Assembly: GCF_000484695.1 (NCBI RefSeq) | Contig: NZ_AXVR01000005.1 | Location: 62,001 to 126,000 of the forward strand | Reading direction: 5' to 3' | DNA from: Salinispora cortesiana | Lineage (GTDB): Bacteria > Actinomycetota > Actinomycetes > Mycobacteriales > Micromonosporaceae | Length of the DNA stretch: 64,000 bases | In this document: piece after piece, positions 51,834 to 61,700 of the stretch | How the letters are laid out: every line of letters starts with the position of its first letter | How positions within the stretch are numbered: position 1 is the first letter of the stretch | The notes under the pieces: model-generated | What the model was told of the DNA's origin: nothing | Database searches by the model: none | The model's input: only the letters and a program-made list of their open reading frames with translations | Program-made: the position numbers and the translations under genes

Positions 51834-53060
51834 TCAGCGGTACCGCACCGGCATCTCTCGGATCCCGTTGATCCAGCCCGACCGCAGCCGCTGCGGTTCG
51901 GCCACCTTGCGGATGTCCGGCATATGGTCGGCGATCGAATTGAAGATCAGTTCGATCTCCAGGCGGGCGAGGTTCGCACCCAGACAGAAGTGCGCACCAC
52001 TACCGCCAAACCCCAGGTGCGGATTGGGGCTACGGGTGATGTCGAACCGTTCCGGCTGCTCGAAGACCGACTCGTCGAAGTTGGCCGACCCGTAGAAGAG
52101 CGCTACCCGTTGGCCGGCGGAGATCGCCTGTCCGCCCAGGGTGGTGTCGACCAACGCGGTGCGTTGGAAGACATTCACCGGGGTCGCCCAGCGGATGATC
52201 TCCTCGACCGCGCTCCTGGGGCGCTCAGCCTTGAACAGTTCCCACTGATCTGGGTGGTCGAGGAAGGCCAACATGCCGTGGGTGATCGCGTTCCGGGTCG
52301 TCTCGTTGCCCGCAACCGCCAGGAGCATCACGAAGAAGCCGAACTCGTCAGTGGTCAGGTGCTCCCCGTCGATCTGCGCGTTGACCAGCTTGGTCACCAG
52401 ATCGTCGCTCGGGTTGCGCTGTCGCTCGTCGGCCATCTCCATCGCGTATGCGAGCAGCTCGGCGGCGGCGGCCAATGGATCCACGCCGTACGCTGGATCG
52501 TCGTAGCCGATCAACTGGTTCGACCAGTCGAAGACCTTCCGACGGTGCTGCTGTGGCACCCCGATCAGCTCCGCGATCGCCTGCAACGGCAGTTCGCAGG
52601 CGACATCGGTGACGAAGTCACCCGTGCCATGCACGGTCGCGTCCCGCACGATGCGCTCGGCCCGCTCCGCCAGGGACCCGCGCAACGCGTTGATCGCCCT
52701 GGGGGTGAAGCCACGGGACACGATGGCCCGTAGCTTGGTGTGCTCCGGCGGGTCGACGTTGAGCATGATGACCCGCTGCATCTCGAGGTCCGCCTTGGTG
52801 GTGCCCGGCTGGAACCGGGCGATCGCGGTGTTCTCCCGGGTCGAGTAGGTATCGCTGTCCCGAGAGACCGCCATGACGTCGGCGTACCGGGTGACCACCC
52901 AGTAGCCGTCGTCGTCGAAGCCGGCCGAGCCCCTCGGTTGGACGTTCCACCAGACCGGGGCCGTCCGGCGCAGCTCGGCGAACTCCTCCCGCGGCACACG
53001 GCGCTCCAGGACGGCGGGGTCGGTGAAGTCAAATCCCACTGGAATACGCGGCTCAGTCAT
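51834..53060 (-). CDS. cyp125: Cytochrome P450 CYP125, steroid C26 monooxygenase
   Basis: The 408-residue P450 has the I-helix motif AGNETTR (250-256), ExxR (EEIIR, 286-290), the CYP125-typical TPVNVFQRTA, and haem-binding GFGGSGAHFCLG with Cys359. CYP125 (Rv3545c) hydroxylates and further oxidises C26 of cholest-4-en-3-one, starting side-chain degradation. It is divergent from fadA5, the same pairing as in Mycobacterium, and a KstR1 box lies 13 bp upstream of its start. Confidence 0.94.
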   Translation of the reverse strand: MTEPRIPVGFDFTDPAVLERRVPREEFAELRRTAPVWWNVQPRGSAGFDDDGYWVVTRYADVMAVSRDSDTYSTRENTAIARFQPGTTKADLEMQRVIMLNVDPPEHTKLRAIVSRGFTPRAINALRGSLAERAERIVRDATVHGTGDFVTDVACELPLQAIAELIGVPQQHRRKVFDWSNQLIGYDDPAYGVDPLAAAAELLAYAMEMADERQRNPSDDLVTKLVNAQIDGEHLTTDEFGFFVMLLAVAGNETTRNAITHGMLAFLDHPDQWELFKAERPRSAVEEIIRWATPVNVFQRTALVDTTLGGQAISAGQRVALFYGSANFDESVFEQPERFDITRSPNPHLGFGGSGAHFCLGANLARLEIELIFNSIADHMPDIRKVAEPQRLRSGWINGIREMPVRYR

Positions 53061-53072
53061 CGAACCTCCTAC

Positions 53073-53086
53073 TGTAACCTGTTCTA
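53073..53086. promoter_or_regulatory. KstR1-type operator between cyp125 and fadA5
   Basis: TGTAACCTGTTCTA fits TnnAACnnGTTnnA. It is 13 bp from the cyp125 start and 85 bp from fadA5, so it could control both divergent genes. Confidence 0.85.
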
Positions 53087-53128
53087 ATATTCAAACAGAT
53101 CAAATGTTGTTTCGACAACGCAGCGTGA

Positions 53129-54334
<1,206 letters not shown>

Positions 54335-54375
54335 CCGCTGGTGCCGTGACGGCCCACCATTGGCCGCCACGGCAC

Positions 54376-55170
54376 TCAGGGGTGCTGACTACTGACCGAC
54401 ACCACCTCACCGGTGAGATAGGAGGCGTAGTCGCTGGCGAGGAAGGCCATGACGGCCGCGACCTCCCAGGGCTGCGCCGCCCGGCCGAAGGCCTCCTGGC
54501 CGGTGAGCTCGGCGAGCAGGTCCGCACTGGTCACCTTCGACAGGTTGGGGTGCATGGCGAGGCTGGGCGCCACGGCGTTGACGCGGATGCCGTAGGGTGC
54601 CGCGTCCAGCGCCGCGCACCGAGTGAACGCCATCACCCCCGCCTTGGCAGCCGCATAGTGCGCCTGACCGGCCTGGGCCCGCCAGCCCAGCACCGAAGCA
54701 TTGTTGACCACCACGCCACCCTGGCCCTGCGCCAGCATCTGCCGAACCGCTGCCCGCGTACAGCGAAAGGTGCCGGTCAGAGTCACGTCCAGCACCCGCG
54801 ACCACTCGTCGTCGGCCATCTCCATGACCGACGCGGTGCCGCCGAGCCCAGCGTTGTTGATCATTACGTCCAGCCGTCCAAAGTCAGCCACGGCGGCGTT
54901 GACCAGCGCCTCGACTTCCTGCTCGTCGGTCACGTCGCACGGCAACGACCGAACCCGGCCCGGGTAGTCAGCCGAGAGCCGTTCGTAGCTCTCGGCAAGC
55001 CGCCGCAGATGCCGGTCGCTGATCACGACCAGCGCGCCCTCGTCCAGACAGCGCTCCACCACGGCCGCCCCGATGCCGGATCCCGCCGCCGCGGTTACCA
55101 CCACCACCTTCTCCGCGAGCAGCTCCCGACCGGCCGGGCGGAGCGGCGGCGTCAGATTCGGGGGCCTCAT
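54376..55170 (-). CDS. ipdF: IpdF, short-chain dehydrogenase of HIP catabolism
   Basis: The 264-residue SDR shows LAEKVVVVTAAAGSGIGAAV, NNAGLGGTASVMEMADDEW and NNASVLGWRAQAGQAHYAAAKAGVMAFTR, nearly block for block the mycobacterial IpdF (Rv3559c), which oxidises a 5-hydroxyl on the HIP-CoA-derived ring intermediate. It starts at an ATG overlapping the fadE30 stop (ATGA), so the two are co-transcribed from the KstR2-controlled promoter at 56364. The end of the gene lies 41 bp from the fadA5 stop on the other strand. Confidence 0.92.
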   Translation of the reverse strand: MRPPNLTPPLRPAGRELLAEKVVVVTAAAGSGIGAAVVERCLDEGALVVISDRHLRRLAESYERLSADYPGRVRSLPCDVTDEQEVEALVNAAVADFGRLDVMINNAGLGGTASVMEMADDEWSRVLDVTLTGTFRCTRAAVRQMLAQGQGGVVVNNASVLGWRAQAGQAHYAAAKAGVMAFTRCAALDAAPYGIRVNAVAPSLAMHPNLSKVTSADLLAELTGQEAFGRAAQPWEVAAVMAFLASDYASYLTGEVVSVSSQHP

Positions 55171-56327
55171 CCGCGGGCCTGCCGCGGCAGGCCGAGAACC
55201 CGCTCGGCGATGATGCCCCGCTGGATCTCGTCCGACCCGCCGTAGATCGTGTCCGCGCGACCGAACAGGAAGAGGCGCTGCCAGTCGTCCAGTTCGTAGG
55301 AGGCATCCTGGGCAACCGTTCCGGCCGCGCCGCGCACCTGCATCGCCAACTCGCCGAGCTGCTGATGCCACCGCGACCAGAGCAGCTTCACCGCGGACGC
55401 ACCCTGCCCCGGGCCCGGCTGGTCAGCCTCGGCCATCGTCCGTAGGGTGTGCGCGCGCAGCGCCCAGAGCCCGACAGCGGCGCGGACAAGCCGGTCGCGC
55501 AGCTGTGGCTCACCGGCGACGCCGGTCTGCCGGGCGAGCGCCACCAGCCGGTCCAGCTCCCGCTGGAACCCGACCTGCTGGCCGAGCGTCGCCGCGCCTC
55601 GCTCGAACGCGAGAGTGCCCATCGCCACCCGCCACCCCTGGCCGACCTCGCCGACAACCATGTCCCGCGAGGTGCGCGCGCCGTCGAAGAAGACCTCGTT
55701 GAACTCCGAGGTACCGGTCAGCTGGCGGATGGGCCGCACCGTAATGCCCGGTTGCTGCATCGGCACGAGCAGATAGGAGAGCCCCGCCTGGCGCGGCCCG
55801 TCCCCGGCGGGCTCGGTCCGGGCCAGGAGGAAGCACCAGTGCGCCACATGTGCCAGCGAGGTCCACACCTTCTGCCCATCGATCACCCACTCGTCACCGA
55901 CGAGTCGGGCTCGGGTCGCCACGGCGGCGAGATCAGACCCCGCTCCCGGCTCGGAGTACCCCTGGCACCAGAGCTGCTCGACAGCCCGAATCCCGGGCAG
56001 GAAGCGGCGGCGCTGCTCCGGCGTGCCGTAGGCGATCAACGTCGGGCCGAGCAGCTCCTCACCCAGGTAGCCGACCCGCCCCGGAGCGCCGGCACGGGCG
56101 TACTCCTCGTGGAAGGCGACCTGTTGGGCAAGCGTCGCGCCCTGACCGCCGTGCTCGACCGGCCAGCCGAGACAGGTCCAGCCGGCGGCGGCCAGCCGGC
56201 GGTTGAAAGCCAGTCGTTCGCGGTATGCCTCGTGCTCCCGGCCTGGTCCACCCGCCCCCCGCAGCTCGGCGCTGACATTCTCCGCCAGCCAGGCGCGCAC
56301 CGCCCGCCGGAACTCGTCGTCGTGCAC
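55167..56327 (-). CDS. ipdE1: FadE30 (IpdE1), subunit of the 5-OH-HIP-CoA dehydrogenase
   Basis: The 386-residue acyl-CoA dehydrogenase carries CQGYSEPGAGSDLAAVATRA, DGQKVWTSLAHVAHWCFLLARTE and FLFGRADTIYGGSDEIQRGIIAERVLGLP, matching FadE30 (Rv3560c). Mycobacterial IpdE1 (FadE30) pairs with IpdE2 (FadE33), encoded on the divergent operon, to dehydrogenate 5-OH-HIP-CoA. The same layout exists here (fadE33 at 59587). GTG 56327 was chosen because GGAGG lies eight bases before it; a GTG nine bases earlier overlaps that site. A perfect KstR2 box lies upstream. Confidence 0.9.
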   Translation of the reverse strand: MHDDEFRRAVRAWLAENVSAELRGAGGPGREHEAYRERLAFNRRLAAAGWTCLGWPVEHGGQGATLAQQVAFHEEYARAGAPGRVGYLGEELLGPTLIAYGTPEQRRRFLPGIRAVEQLWCQGYSEPGAGSDLAAVATRARLVGDEWVIDGQKVWTSLAHVAHWCFLLARTEPAGDGPRQAGLSYLLVPMQQPGITVRPIRQLTGTSEFNEVFFDGARTSRDMVVGEVGQGWRVAMGTLAFERGAATLGQQVGFQRELDRLVALARQTGVAGEPQLRDRLVRAAVGLWALRAHTLRTMAEADQPGPGQGASAVKLLWSRWHQQLGELAMQVRGAAGTVAQDASYELDDWQRLFLFGRADTIYGGSDEIQRGIIAERVLGLPRQARG

Positions 56328-56363
56328 TGGTGTCACCTCCCGAAGCGCGCGTAGGCTCACCCT

Positions 56364-56377
56364 ACCAAGCACTTGCT
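56364..56377. promoter_or_regulatory. Perfect KstR2 operator between fadE30 and the echA-fadE31 operon
   Basis: ACCAAGCACTTGCT matches AnCAAGnnCTTGnT at all ten fixed positions. It lies 37 bp upstream of fadE30 and 18 bp upstream of the first possible echA start, so it can control both divergent operons. Confidence 0.9.
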
Positions 56378-56475
56378 TGCGCGAGGAGGTGTCGATGGAA
56401 CACCGAGCAGGAAGCCACGCCACACAACCGGACCGACAAGCCACTCGAGCAGGTGCTTCGGCAGGAGGCAACACA

Positions 56476-57321
56476 GTGACAGAGGACGAGTTGGTACGAC
56501 TCGAACGCCGGGGTGCAACCGCGGTGATCACGATGAACCGGCCCCGCTACCGGAACGCCCAGAACTCGGCGATGACCTACGCCCTCGACTCCGCTTTCAC
56601 CGAGGCCGTGAATGACGACTCGGTCGCGGTCATCGTGCTCGCCGGTGCCGGTGAGCACTTCTCCGCGGGTCACGACATCGGCTCACCCGGCCGAGACGTC
56701 GAGAAGAGCTTCGAGCGCCGGGCAGTGCTCTGGTGGGACCATGTCGGCCGGTCCGGCGCCGATCAACGGTACGCCCGGGAGATGGAGGTCTACCTTGGCA
56801 TGTGCCGGCGCTGGCGGGAGCTTCCGAAACCGACCATCGCGATGGTGCAGGGGGCCTGCCTGGCCGGCGGGCTCATGCTCGCCTGGGTCTGCGACCTGAT
56901 CATCGCGGCCGAGGACGCGTACTTCGCCGACCCCGTGGTCCGGATGGGTATCCCCGGCGTGGAGTACTTCGCCCATCCGTGGACGTTGGGCCCCCGCTTC
57001 GCCAAGGAGATCCTCTTCACCGGGGACCGGTTCGATGCTCGGCGCGCGTACCAGGTCGGCATGGTCAACCGGGTCGTCCCCCGCGCGGAGCTACACTCCC
57101 ACACCCTCGGTCTCGCGCAGCGCATCGCCGAGATGCCCCGCTTTGGACTGGCCCTGACCAAACGGGCCGTCAACCAGGCGGAGGACCTGATGGGAATGCG
57201 CTCGGCGATGGACGCCGCCTTCGGTCTGCACCACCTCGCGCACGCGCACAACGCGGAGGTGGCCGGCGACCCGCTGGCCGGGATGGACGCCACGAGAATG
57301 AAGGCGAGGTCCGGCTCGTGA
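56476..57321 (+). CDS. Enoyl-CoA hydratase/isomerase family protein
   Basis: The 281-residue crotonase-fold protein has TMNRPRYRNAQNS, an oxyanion region EHFSAGHDIGSP, and MVQGACLAGGLMLAWVCDLIIAAEDAYF. It is the first gene of the fadE31-32-33 operon, controlled by the perfect KstR2 box, so it should hydrate an unsaturated acyl-CoA from ring degradation; it differs from EchA20. Two in-frame starts each have a strong ribosome site: GTG 56476 (AGGAGG, 7 bases) and ATG 56395 (GAGGAGG, 5 bases), which adds 27 residues. The shorter form fits family length. Confidence 0.85.
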   Translation: MTEDELVRLERRGATAVITMNRPRYRNAQNSAMTYALDSAFTEAVNDDSVAVIVLAGAGEHFSAGHDIGSPGRDVEKSFERRAVLWWDHVGRSGADQRYAREMEVYLGMCRRWRELPKPTIAMVQGACLAGGLMLAWVCDLIIAAEDAYFADPVVRMGIPGVEYFAHPWTLGPRFAKEILFTGDRFDARRAYQVGMVNRVVPRAELHSHTLGLAQRIAEMPRFGLALTKRAVNQAEDLMGMRSAMDAAFGLHHLAHAHNAEVAGDPLAGMDATRMKARSGS

Positions 57322-58586
57322 GACCGGCCGGCACGATGAACCTCGACCTCGATGACGAGACCCACGCGTTCCGGGCGGAGGTCCGCTCGTGGCTGGCCAC
57401 AAACGTGCCCGCCACGCCGTTGCCGCCCGTTGACACCCCCGAGGGTGACCTGGCCCACCGAGCGTGGGAACGGCAGCTCGCCACGGCCGGGCTGTCGGTG
57501 GTGTCCTGGCCCACCGCCTACGGTGGACGCGACGTCTCACCCCTACAGTGGCTCATTTTCGAGGAGGAGTACCACCGCGCCCGGGCTCCGGTCAGGATCA
57601 ACCAGAACGGCCTCTTCCTCCTGGCCCCAACCCTGTTCGCCCACGGCACGGCCGAGCAGCGTGCTCGCCTGCTCCCGCGGATGGCGCGGGCCGACGACGT
57701 CTGGGCGCAGGCCTGGTCGGAGCCGGAGGCCGGCAGCGATCTGGCCGGAATCCGCTCCCGTGCGGTCCGCACCGACGGCGGGTGGCTCCTGTCCGGGCAG
57801 AAGACCTGGAGCACCCGGGCGGCACAGGCCGACCGCGCGTTCGGGCTCTTCCGCACCGGAGTGGACCGCCACCGCGGCCTGACGTACCTGATGTTCGACC
57901 TCCGCGTCGAGGGCGTCACGGTCCGGCCGATCCAACAGGTCGGCGGTGCGACCGGCTTCGCCGAGATCTTCCTCGACCAGGTGTTCGTGCCCGACGCCGA
58001 CGTGCTCGGCGCGGTAGACCAGGGTTGGACCGTCGCGATGAGCACCGCGAGCCACGAGCGCGGACTGTCGCTGCGTAGTCCAGGTCGCTTCACCGCCGCC
58101 GCCGGGCGGCTCGTGCGGCTGTGGTGTCGGGCCGGTGCACACGCCGACCCGGCGCTGTCCGACCGCGTCGTTGACGGCTGGGTCGCCGCCCGGGCGTACC
58201 AGCTGCACAGCTACGGCACGGCCACCCGGGAGGCCACCGACCGGCCACCCGAGCCTCCGCCACCGCCCGGCCGAGCCGATCGACCAACGCGGACCGGTCC
58301 GACGATGTTGTCGGGTGGTGGCCACGCCACCAGCATGACCAAGGTCTTCTGGTCCGAACTGGACGTCGCTCTGCACGAGGTGGCGCTCGACCTGCTCGGA
58401 CCGGACGCCGAAACGGGTGGTCTCCGGACGGGTACGGCCGGCTGGGCAGGCGATGACGGCGGTACGGACGCCTGGCTGGACGGCTACCTGTTCTCCCTGG
58501 CGGGTCCGATCTACGCCGGCACCAACGAGATCCAGCGCACGGTGATCGCCGAACGGGTACTCGGCCTGCCCCGGGATCGACGATGA
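57318..58586 (+). CDS. fadE31: FadE31-like acyl-CoA dehydrogenase
   Basis: The 422-residue ACAD contains WPTAYGGRDVSPLQWLIFEEEY, AQAWSEPEAGSDLAGIRSRA and LSGQKTWSTRAAQADRAFGLFRT, and ends YAGTNEIQRTVIAERVLGLPRDRR, like mycobacterial FadE31 (Rv3562). A Pro/Arg/Gly-rich insert near residues 310-335 (RPPEPPPPPGRADRPTRTGP) is not expected in the helical domain. GTG 57318 overlaps the echA stop and has GAGG eight bases upstream; ATG 57336 is the alternative. It is the second gene of the KstR2-controlled operon. Confidence 0.87.
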   Translation: MRPAGTMNLDLDDETHAFRAEVRSWLATNVPATPLPPVDTPEGDLAHRAWERQLATAGLSVVSWPTAYGGRDVSPLQWLIFEEEYHRARAPVRINQNGLFLLAPTLFAHGTAEQRARLLPRMARADDVWAQAWSEPEAGSDLAGIRSRAVRTDGGWLLSGQKTWSTRAAQADRAFGLFRTGVDRHRGLTYLMFDLRVEGVTVRPIQQVGGATGFAEIFLDQVFVPDADVLGAVDQGWTVAMSTASHERGLSLRSPGRFTAAAGRLVRLWCRAGAHADPALSDRVVDGWVAARAYQLHSYGTATREATDRPPEPPPPPGRADRPTRTGPTMLSGGGHATSMTKVFWSELDVALHEVALDLLGPDAETGGLRTGTAGWAGDDGGTDAWLDGYLFSLAGPIYAGTNEIQRTVIAERVLGLPRDRR

Positions 58587-59590
58587 GGCTGACCCCCTCC
58601 GCGGAGCAGGAGCAGTTCGCCGCCGCCCTCCACGCGATGTTGACCGAGGCCGACATTCCCACCGTCGCCCGCCGGTGGGCCGCCGACGACCCGGCTCCCG
58701 GGCAGGTGGTCTGGCGCCGGCTGGCAGAGCTCGGCGTAGCCGGTCTGGCGGTACCGGAACGGTGGGGCGGCCTGGCCGCACACCCGGCGGACGTCGTCAT
58801 CGCGTGCGAAGAGCTCGGGCACCACGCCCTGCCCGGTCCGGTCGCCGAGTCCATCGCCGCCCTGCCCATGTTGCTCACGACGCTCGGCGACGACGCGCTC
58901 TGCGAGACCTGGCTACCCCGACTCGCCAGCGGCGAGGTGATCGGAACGCTCGCCGTGGCGCCGCACGTGCCGTACGCGACGGACGCCGATGTCGTGTCCC
59001 TGGTGCTCCGGGCCGATGAGCGGACGCTGCGCCTCGGGGTGCCGGGGCCGCGACTGCGCTCGGTGGACGACACCCGACGATTGGTCGAGGTGGCCGACGG
59101 AGCGCTGCTGGTGACCGGCCCGACCGTCGGCCCGGCGGTCGCCCACGCCCTCGACGCCGGCGCGCTGGCCTGCGCGGCACAGCTTCTCGGAGCAGGCCAC
59201 GCGCTGCTCGAGACGACCCTCCGGTACGCCGGTCAGCGCACCCAGTTCGGCCAGCCGATCGGGCAGTTCCAGGCGGTCAAGCACCTGCTCGCCGACGTGG
59301 CGATCGGCCTCGAGTTCGCCCGGCCGCTGCTCTACGCCGCCGCCGTCGCCCTCGCCGACCACCCGGCCATGGCTGCCCGCGACATCTCCGCCGCGAAGGT
59401 GGCGTGCGCCGACGCCGCCCAGCGGGCCGCCCGCACGGCCCTACAGGTGCACGGGGCGATCGGGTACGCCCGGGAGTCCGGCCTCGACTTGTGGCTGACC
59501 AGAATCTGGGCGCTGGCTCGGACCTGGGGCACCCAGTCCTGGCACCGCGATCGGATCAGGACCGCACTAGCTGCTGGAGATCTGACATGA
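58583..59590 (+). CDS. fadE32: FadE32-like acyl-CoA dehydrogenase subunit
   Basis: The 335-residue protein is a compact ACAD (GLAVPERWGGLAAHPADVVI, QRTQFGQPIGQFQAVKHLLAD, QVHGAIGYARESGLDLWLTR), resembling FadE32 (Rv3563). Short subunits of this class normally pair with a longer ACAD subunit. It overlaps fadE31 and fadE33 by four bases on each side. Confidence 0.87.
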   Translation: MRLTPSAEQEQFAAALHAMLTEADIPTVARRWAADDPAPGQVVWRRLAELGVAGLAVPERWGGLAAHPADVVIACEELGHHALPGPVAESIAALPMLLTTLGDDALCETWLPRLASGEVIGTLAVAPHVPYATDADVVSLVLRADERTLRLGVPGPRLRSVDDTRRLVEVADGALLVTGPTVGPAVAHALDAGALACAAQLLGAGHALLETTLRYAGQRTQFGQPIGQFQAVKHLLADVAIGLEFARPLLYAAAVALADHPAMAARDISAAKVACADAAQRAARTALQVHGAIGYARESGLDLWLTRIWALARTWGTQSWHRDRIRTALAAGDLT

Positions 59591-60678
59591 CGGCGGAGCA
59601 GCAAGCCCTTCGGATGAGCGTCCGCGGTGTGCTGTCCCGGCACACCGGCGACCGGTCCATCGCCGAGCTGACCGAGTCGACGGCGGGAGATGACGCCGAG
59701 CTCTGGCAGGTGCTGTGTGGCCAGATCGGAGTAGCGGGACTCGCCGTACCCGAACGGTTCGGTGGGCTCGGCGCCGGCCTGGGCGAGGCCCACGTGGTGT
59801 TGGACGAGTTGGGCCGCACCCTCACCCCCACGCCGATGCTCGGCTGCGCGGTCCTCGCCAGCCAGGCCCTGCTGCACAGCGGGGACGAGGCGGCCTGCCG
59901 CCGGATCCTGCCCGACCTGGTCAGCGGGGAACGGCTGGCCGCGCTGGCCTGGACCGACCAGCACGGTGCCTGGAATCCACACCGACCCGCATTCGCGGCG
60001 ACGGGGGGCGACCGGCTCACCGGCGAGGCGCACTACGTGCTCGACGGACACCAGTCCGACGTGCTGCTGGTCGCCGCGAGCACCCCCGCGGGGGTCCGCC
60101 TCTTCGAGGTGGATCCGGGCGCCGTCGGCGTCCGACGGCGCCCGGTCACCACCGTGGACCTGACCCGCCGGTTGGGGGTGGTCGTGCTCGACGGGGCACC
60201 GGGTCGTCAGCTGGGCGAGGTGAACCCGCTGGAGCGGGTCCGGGACATCGCCTGCGTCGCGCTCAGCGCCGAGCAGGTCGGGGCGGCCACTCGGGCGGTG
60301 GAGCTGACCGTGGCGCACGCGCTGACCCGGGTGCAGTTCGGCCGGCCGATCGGTGCCTTCCAGGCGATCGCGCACCGGTTGGCCGACCTACACGTCACGG
60401 TGGAGAGCGCTCGCTCCCTGTCGTACGCCGCGGTGTCGGGCCTCGACTCCGACGCGCCCGACGCCCACCTGCTCGCCGCCGGGGCCGCGGTCCACTGCGC
60501 CGAGGCGCTGGAACAGGCCGCCGCGCAGATGATCCAGCTACACGGAGGCATCGGCATCACCTGGGAGCACAACGCCCACCGCTACTTCAAGCGGGCCCAC
60601 GGCGCAGCTCATCTCTTCGGGCACCCGCGGGCACATCTCGCCCGCCTCGCCGAGGCGGTCATCGGCACTCAGCGGTAG
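59587..60678 (+). CDS. ipdE2: FadE33 (IpdE2), partner subunit of FadE30
   Basis: The 363-residue ACAD subunit has GLAVPERFGGLGAGLGEAHV, TRVQFGRPIGAFQAIAHRLAD and IQLHGGIGITWEHNAHRYFKRA, matching the position and type of FadE33 (Rv3564). IpdE1-IpdE2 dehydrogenates 5-OH-HIP-CoA; the mycobacterial genes are also in divergent operons, as here. The last 10 bp overlap the convergent peptidase gene. Confidence 0.87.
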   Translation: MTAEQQALRMSVRGVLSRHTGDRSIAELTESTAGDDAELWQVLCGQIGVAGLAVPERFGGLGAGLGEAHVVLDELGRTLTPTPMLGCAVLASQALLHSGDEAACRRILPDLVSGERLAALAWTDQHGAWNPHRPAFAATGGDRLTGEAHYVLDGHQSDVLLVAASTPAGVRLFEVDPGAVGVRRRPVTTVDLTRRLGVVVLDGAPGRQLGEVNPLERVRDIACVALSAEQVGAATRAVELTVAHALTRVQFGRPIGAFQAIAHRLADLHVTVESARSLSYAAVSGLDSDAPDAHLLAAGAAVHCAEALEQAAAQMIQLHGGIGITWEHNAHRYFKRAHGAAHLFGHPRAHLARLAEAVIGTQR

Positions 60679-61631
60679 GAGGCGCCGAAACGGTCCAAGG
60701 CGGTGATGACCGCGTCCCCGATGCCATGTCCGGCGCCATGACCGGCCTCGTCGATCAGCTCCAGCCGCGCCGTGGGCCAGGCCTTGGACAATCGCCACGG
60801 AACGTCCGCCGGGCTGCCCAGATCGAGCCTGCCGTGAACCAGCACGCCGGGAATTCCGGCGAGCCGGTGTGCACCCGCCATCAACTCGCCATCGGCGAAC
60901 CAACCGTCGTGGGCCCAGTAGTGGGTGACAAGGCGGGCGAAGGTCATCCGGAACACCGGGTCCTCGAACCGGGGGTCGGGTTCGCTGCCGGGCAGGTTCG
61001 AGACGAGTGCGTCCTCCCAGGCGCACCAGGCGCGTGCGGCTCGGTCCCGCACCGTCTCGTCCGGGTCGGCCAACAGCCGGGCGTAGGCGGCGGGCAGGTT
61101 GCCGTCGCGTTCGGCGGCCGGTACCGCATCCCGGAACCTGTCCCACTGTTCGGGGAAGATCCGTCCGAGGTCGCGGGTGATCCACCGATGTTCGGCCGGG
61201 GTACTGGTGACGACGCTGAACAACACCATCTCGGTGACCCGGTCGGAGTGCCGCTGGGCATAGCCGAGGCTCAGCGCGCTACCCCACGATCCGCCGAGCA
61301 GTAGCCACCGGTCGATATTCAGGTGTGTCCGCAGCTTCTCGATGTCAGCCAGCAGGTGCGGCATGGTGTTGGTCGACAGGTCGGTTCGCACGTCGCCCGC
61401 GTCCGGGGTGCTGCGCCCGCACCCCCGCTGGTCAAACAGGACTATCCGGTAGATGATCGGATCGAAGAGTCGCCGCCAACCGGCGCTGGCGCCAGAACCG
61501 GGGCCACCATGCAACACCAGGGCCGGCTTGCCGAGTGGATTGCCGCAGCTCTCCCAGTAAACGAGATGACCGTCCCCGACGTCGAGCAAGCCGTCAGCGT
61601 AGGGTTCGATCTCGGGATACAAACGCGTCAT
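60669..61631 (-). CDS. pip: Proline iminopeptidase
   Basis: The 320-residue alpha/beta-hydrolase has the oxyanion motif HGGPGSGAS, DQRGCGRSTPDA, and nucleophile Ser in GGSWGSALSLGYAQ, with catalytic Asp (HGRLDLGSP) and His (DEAGHGAG). These are the signature blocks of prolyl iminopeptidase (S33), which removes N-terminal proline from peptides. No role in steroid breakdown is expected; it interrupts the cluster and overlaps the fadE33 end by 10 bp. Confidence 0.92.
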   Translation of the reverse strand: MTRLYPEIEPYADGLLDVGDGHLVYWESCGNPLGKPALVLHGGPGSGASAGWRRLFDPIIYRIVLFDQRGCGRSTPDAGDVRTDLSTNTMPHLLADIEKLRTHLNIDRWLLLGGSWGSALSLGYAQRHSDRVTEMVLFSVVTSTPAEHRWITRDLGRIFPEQWDRFRDAVPAAERDGNLPAAYARLLADPDETVRDRAARAWCAWEDALVSNLPGSEPDPRFEDPVFRMTFARLVTHYWAHDGWFADGELMAGAHRLAGIPGVLVHGRLDLGSPADVPWRLSKAWPTARLELIDEAGHGAGHGIGDAVITALDRFGASYR

Positions 61632-61700
61632 CCGGGTGATCCAACCAGTGGGGTGCTGACCTCACGCTCCGGGCCCGACTGGGCCGGAGCCGGAGGTTGC

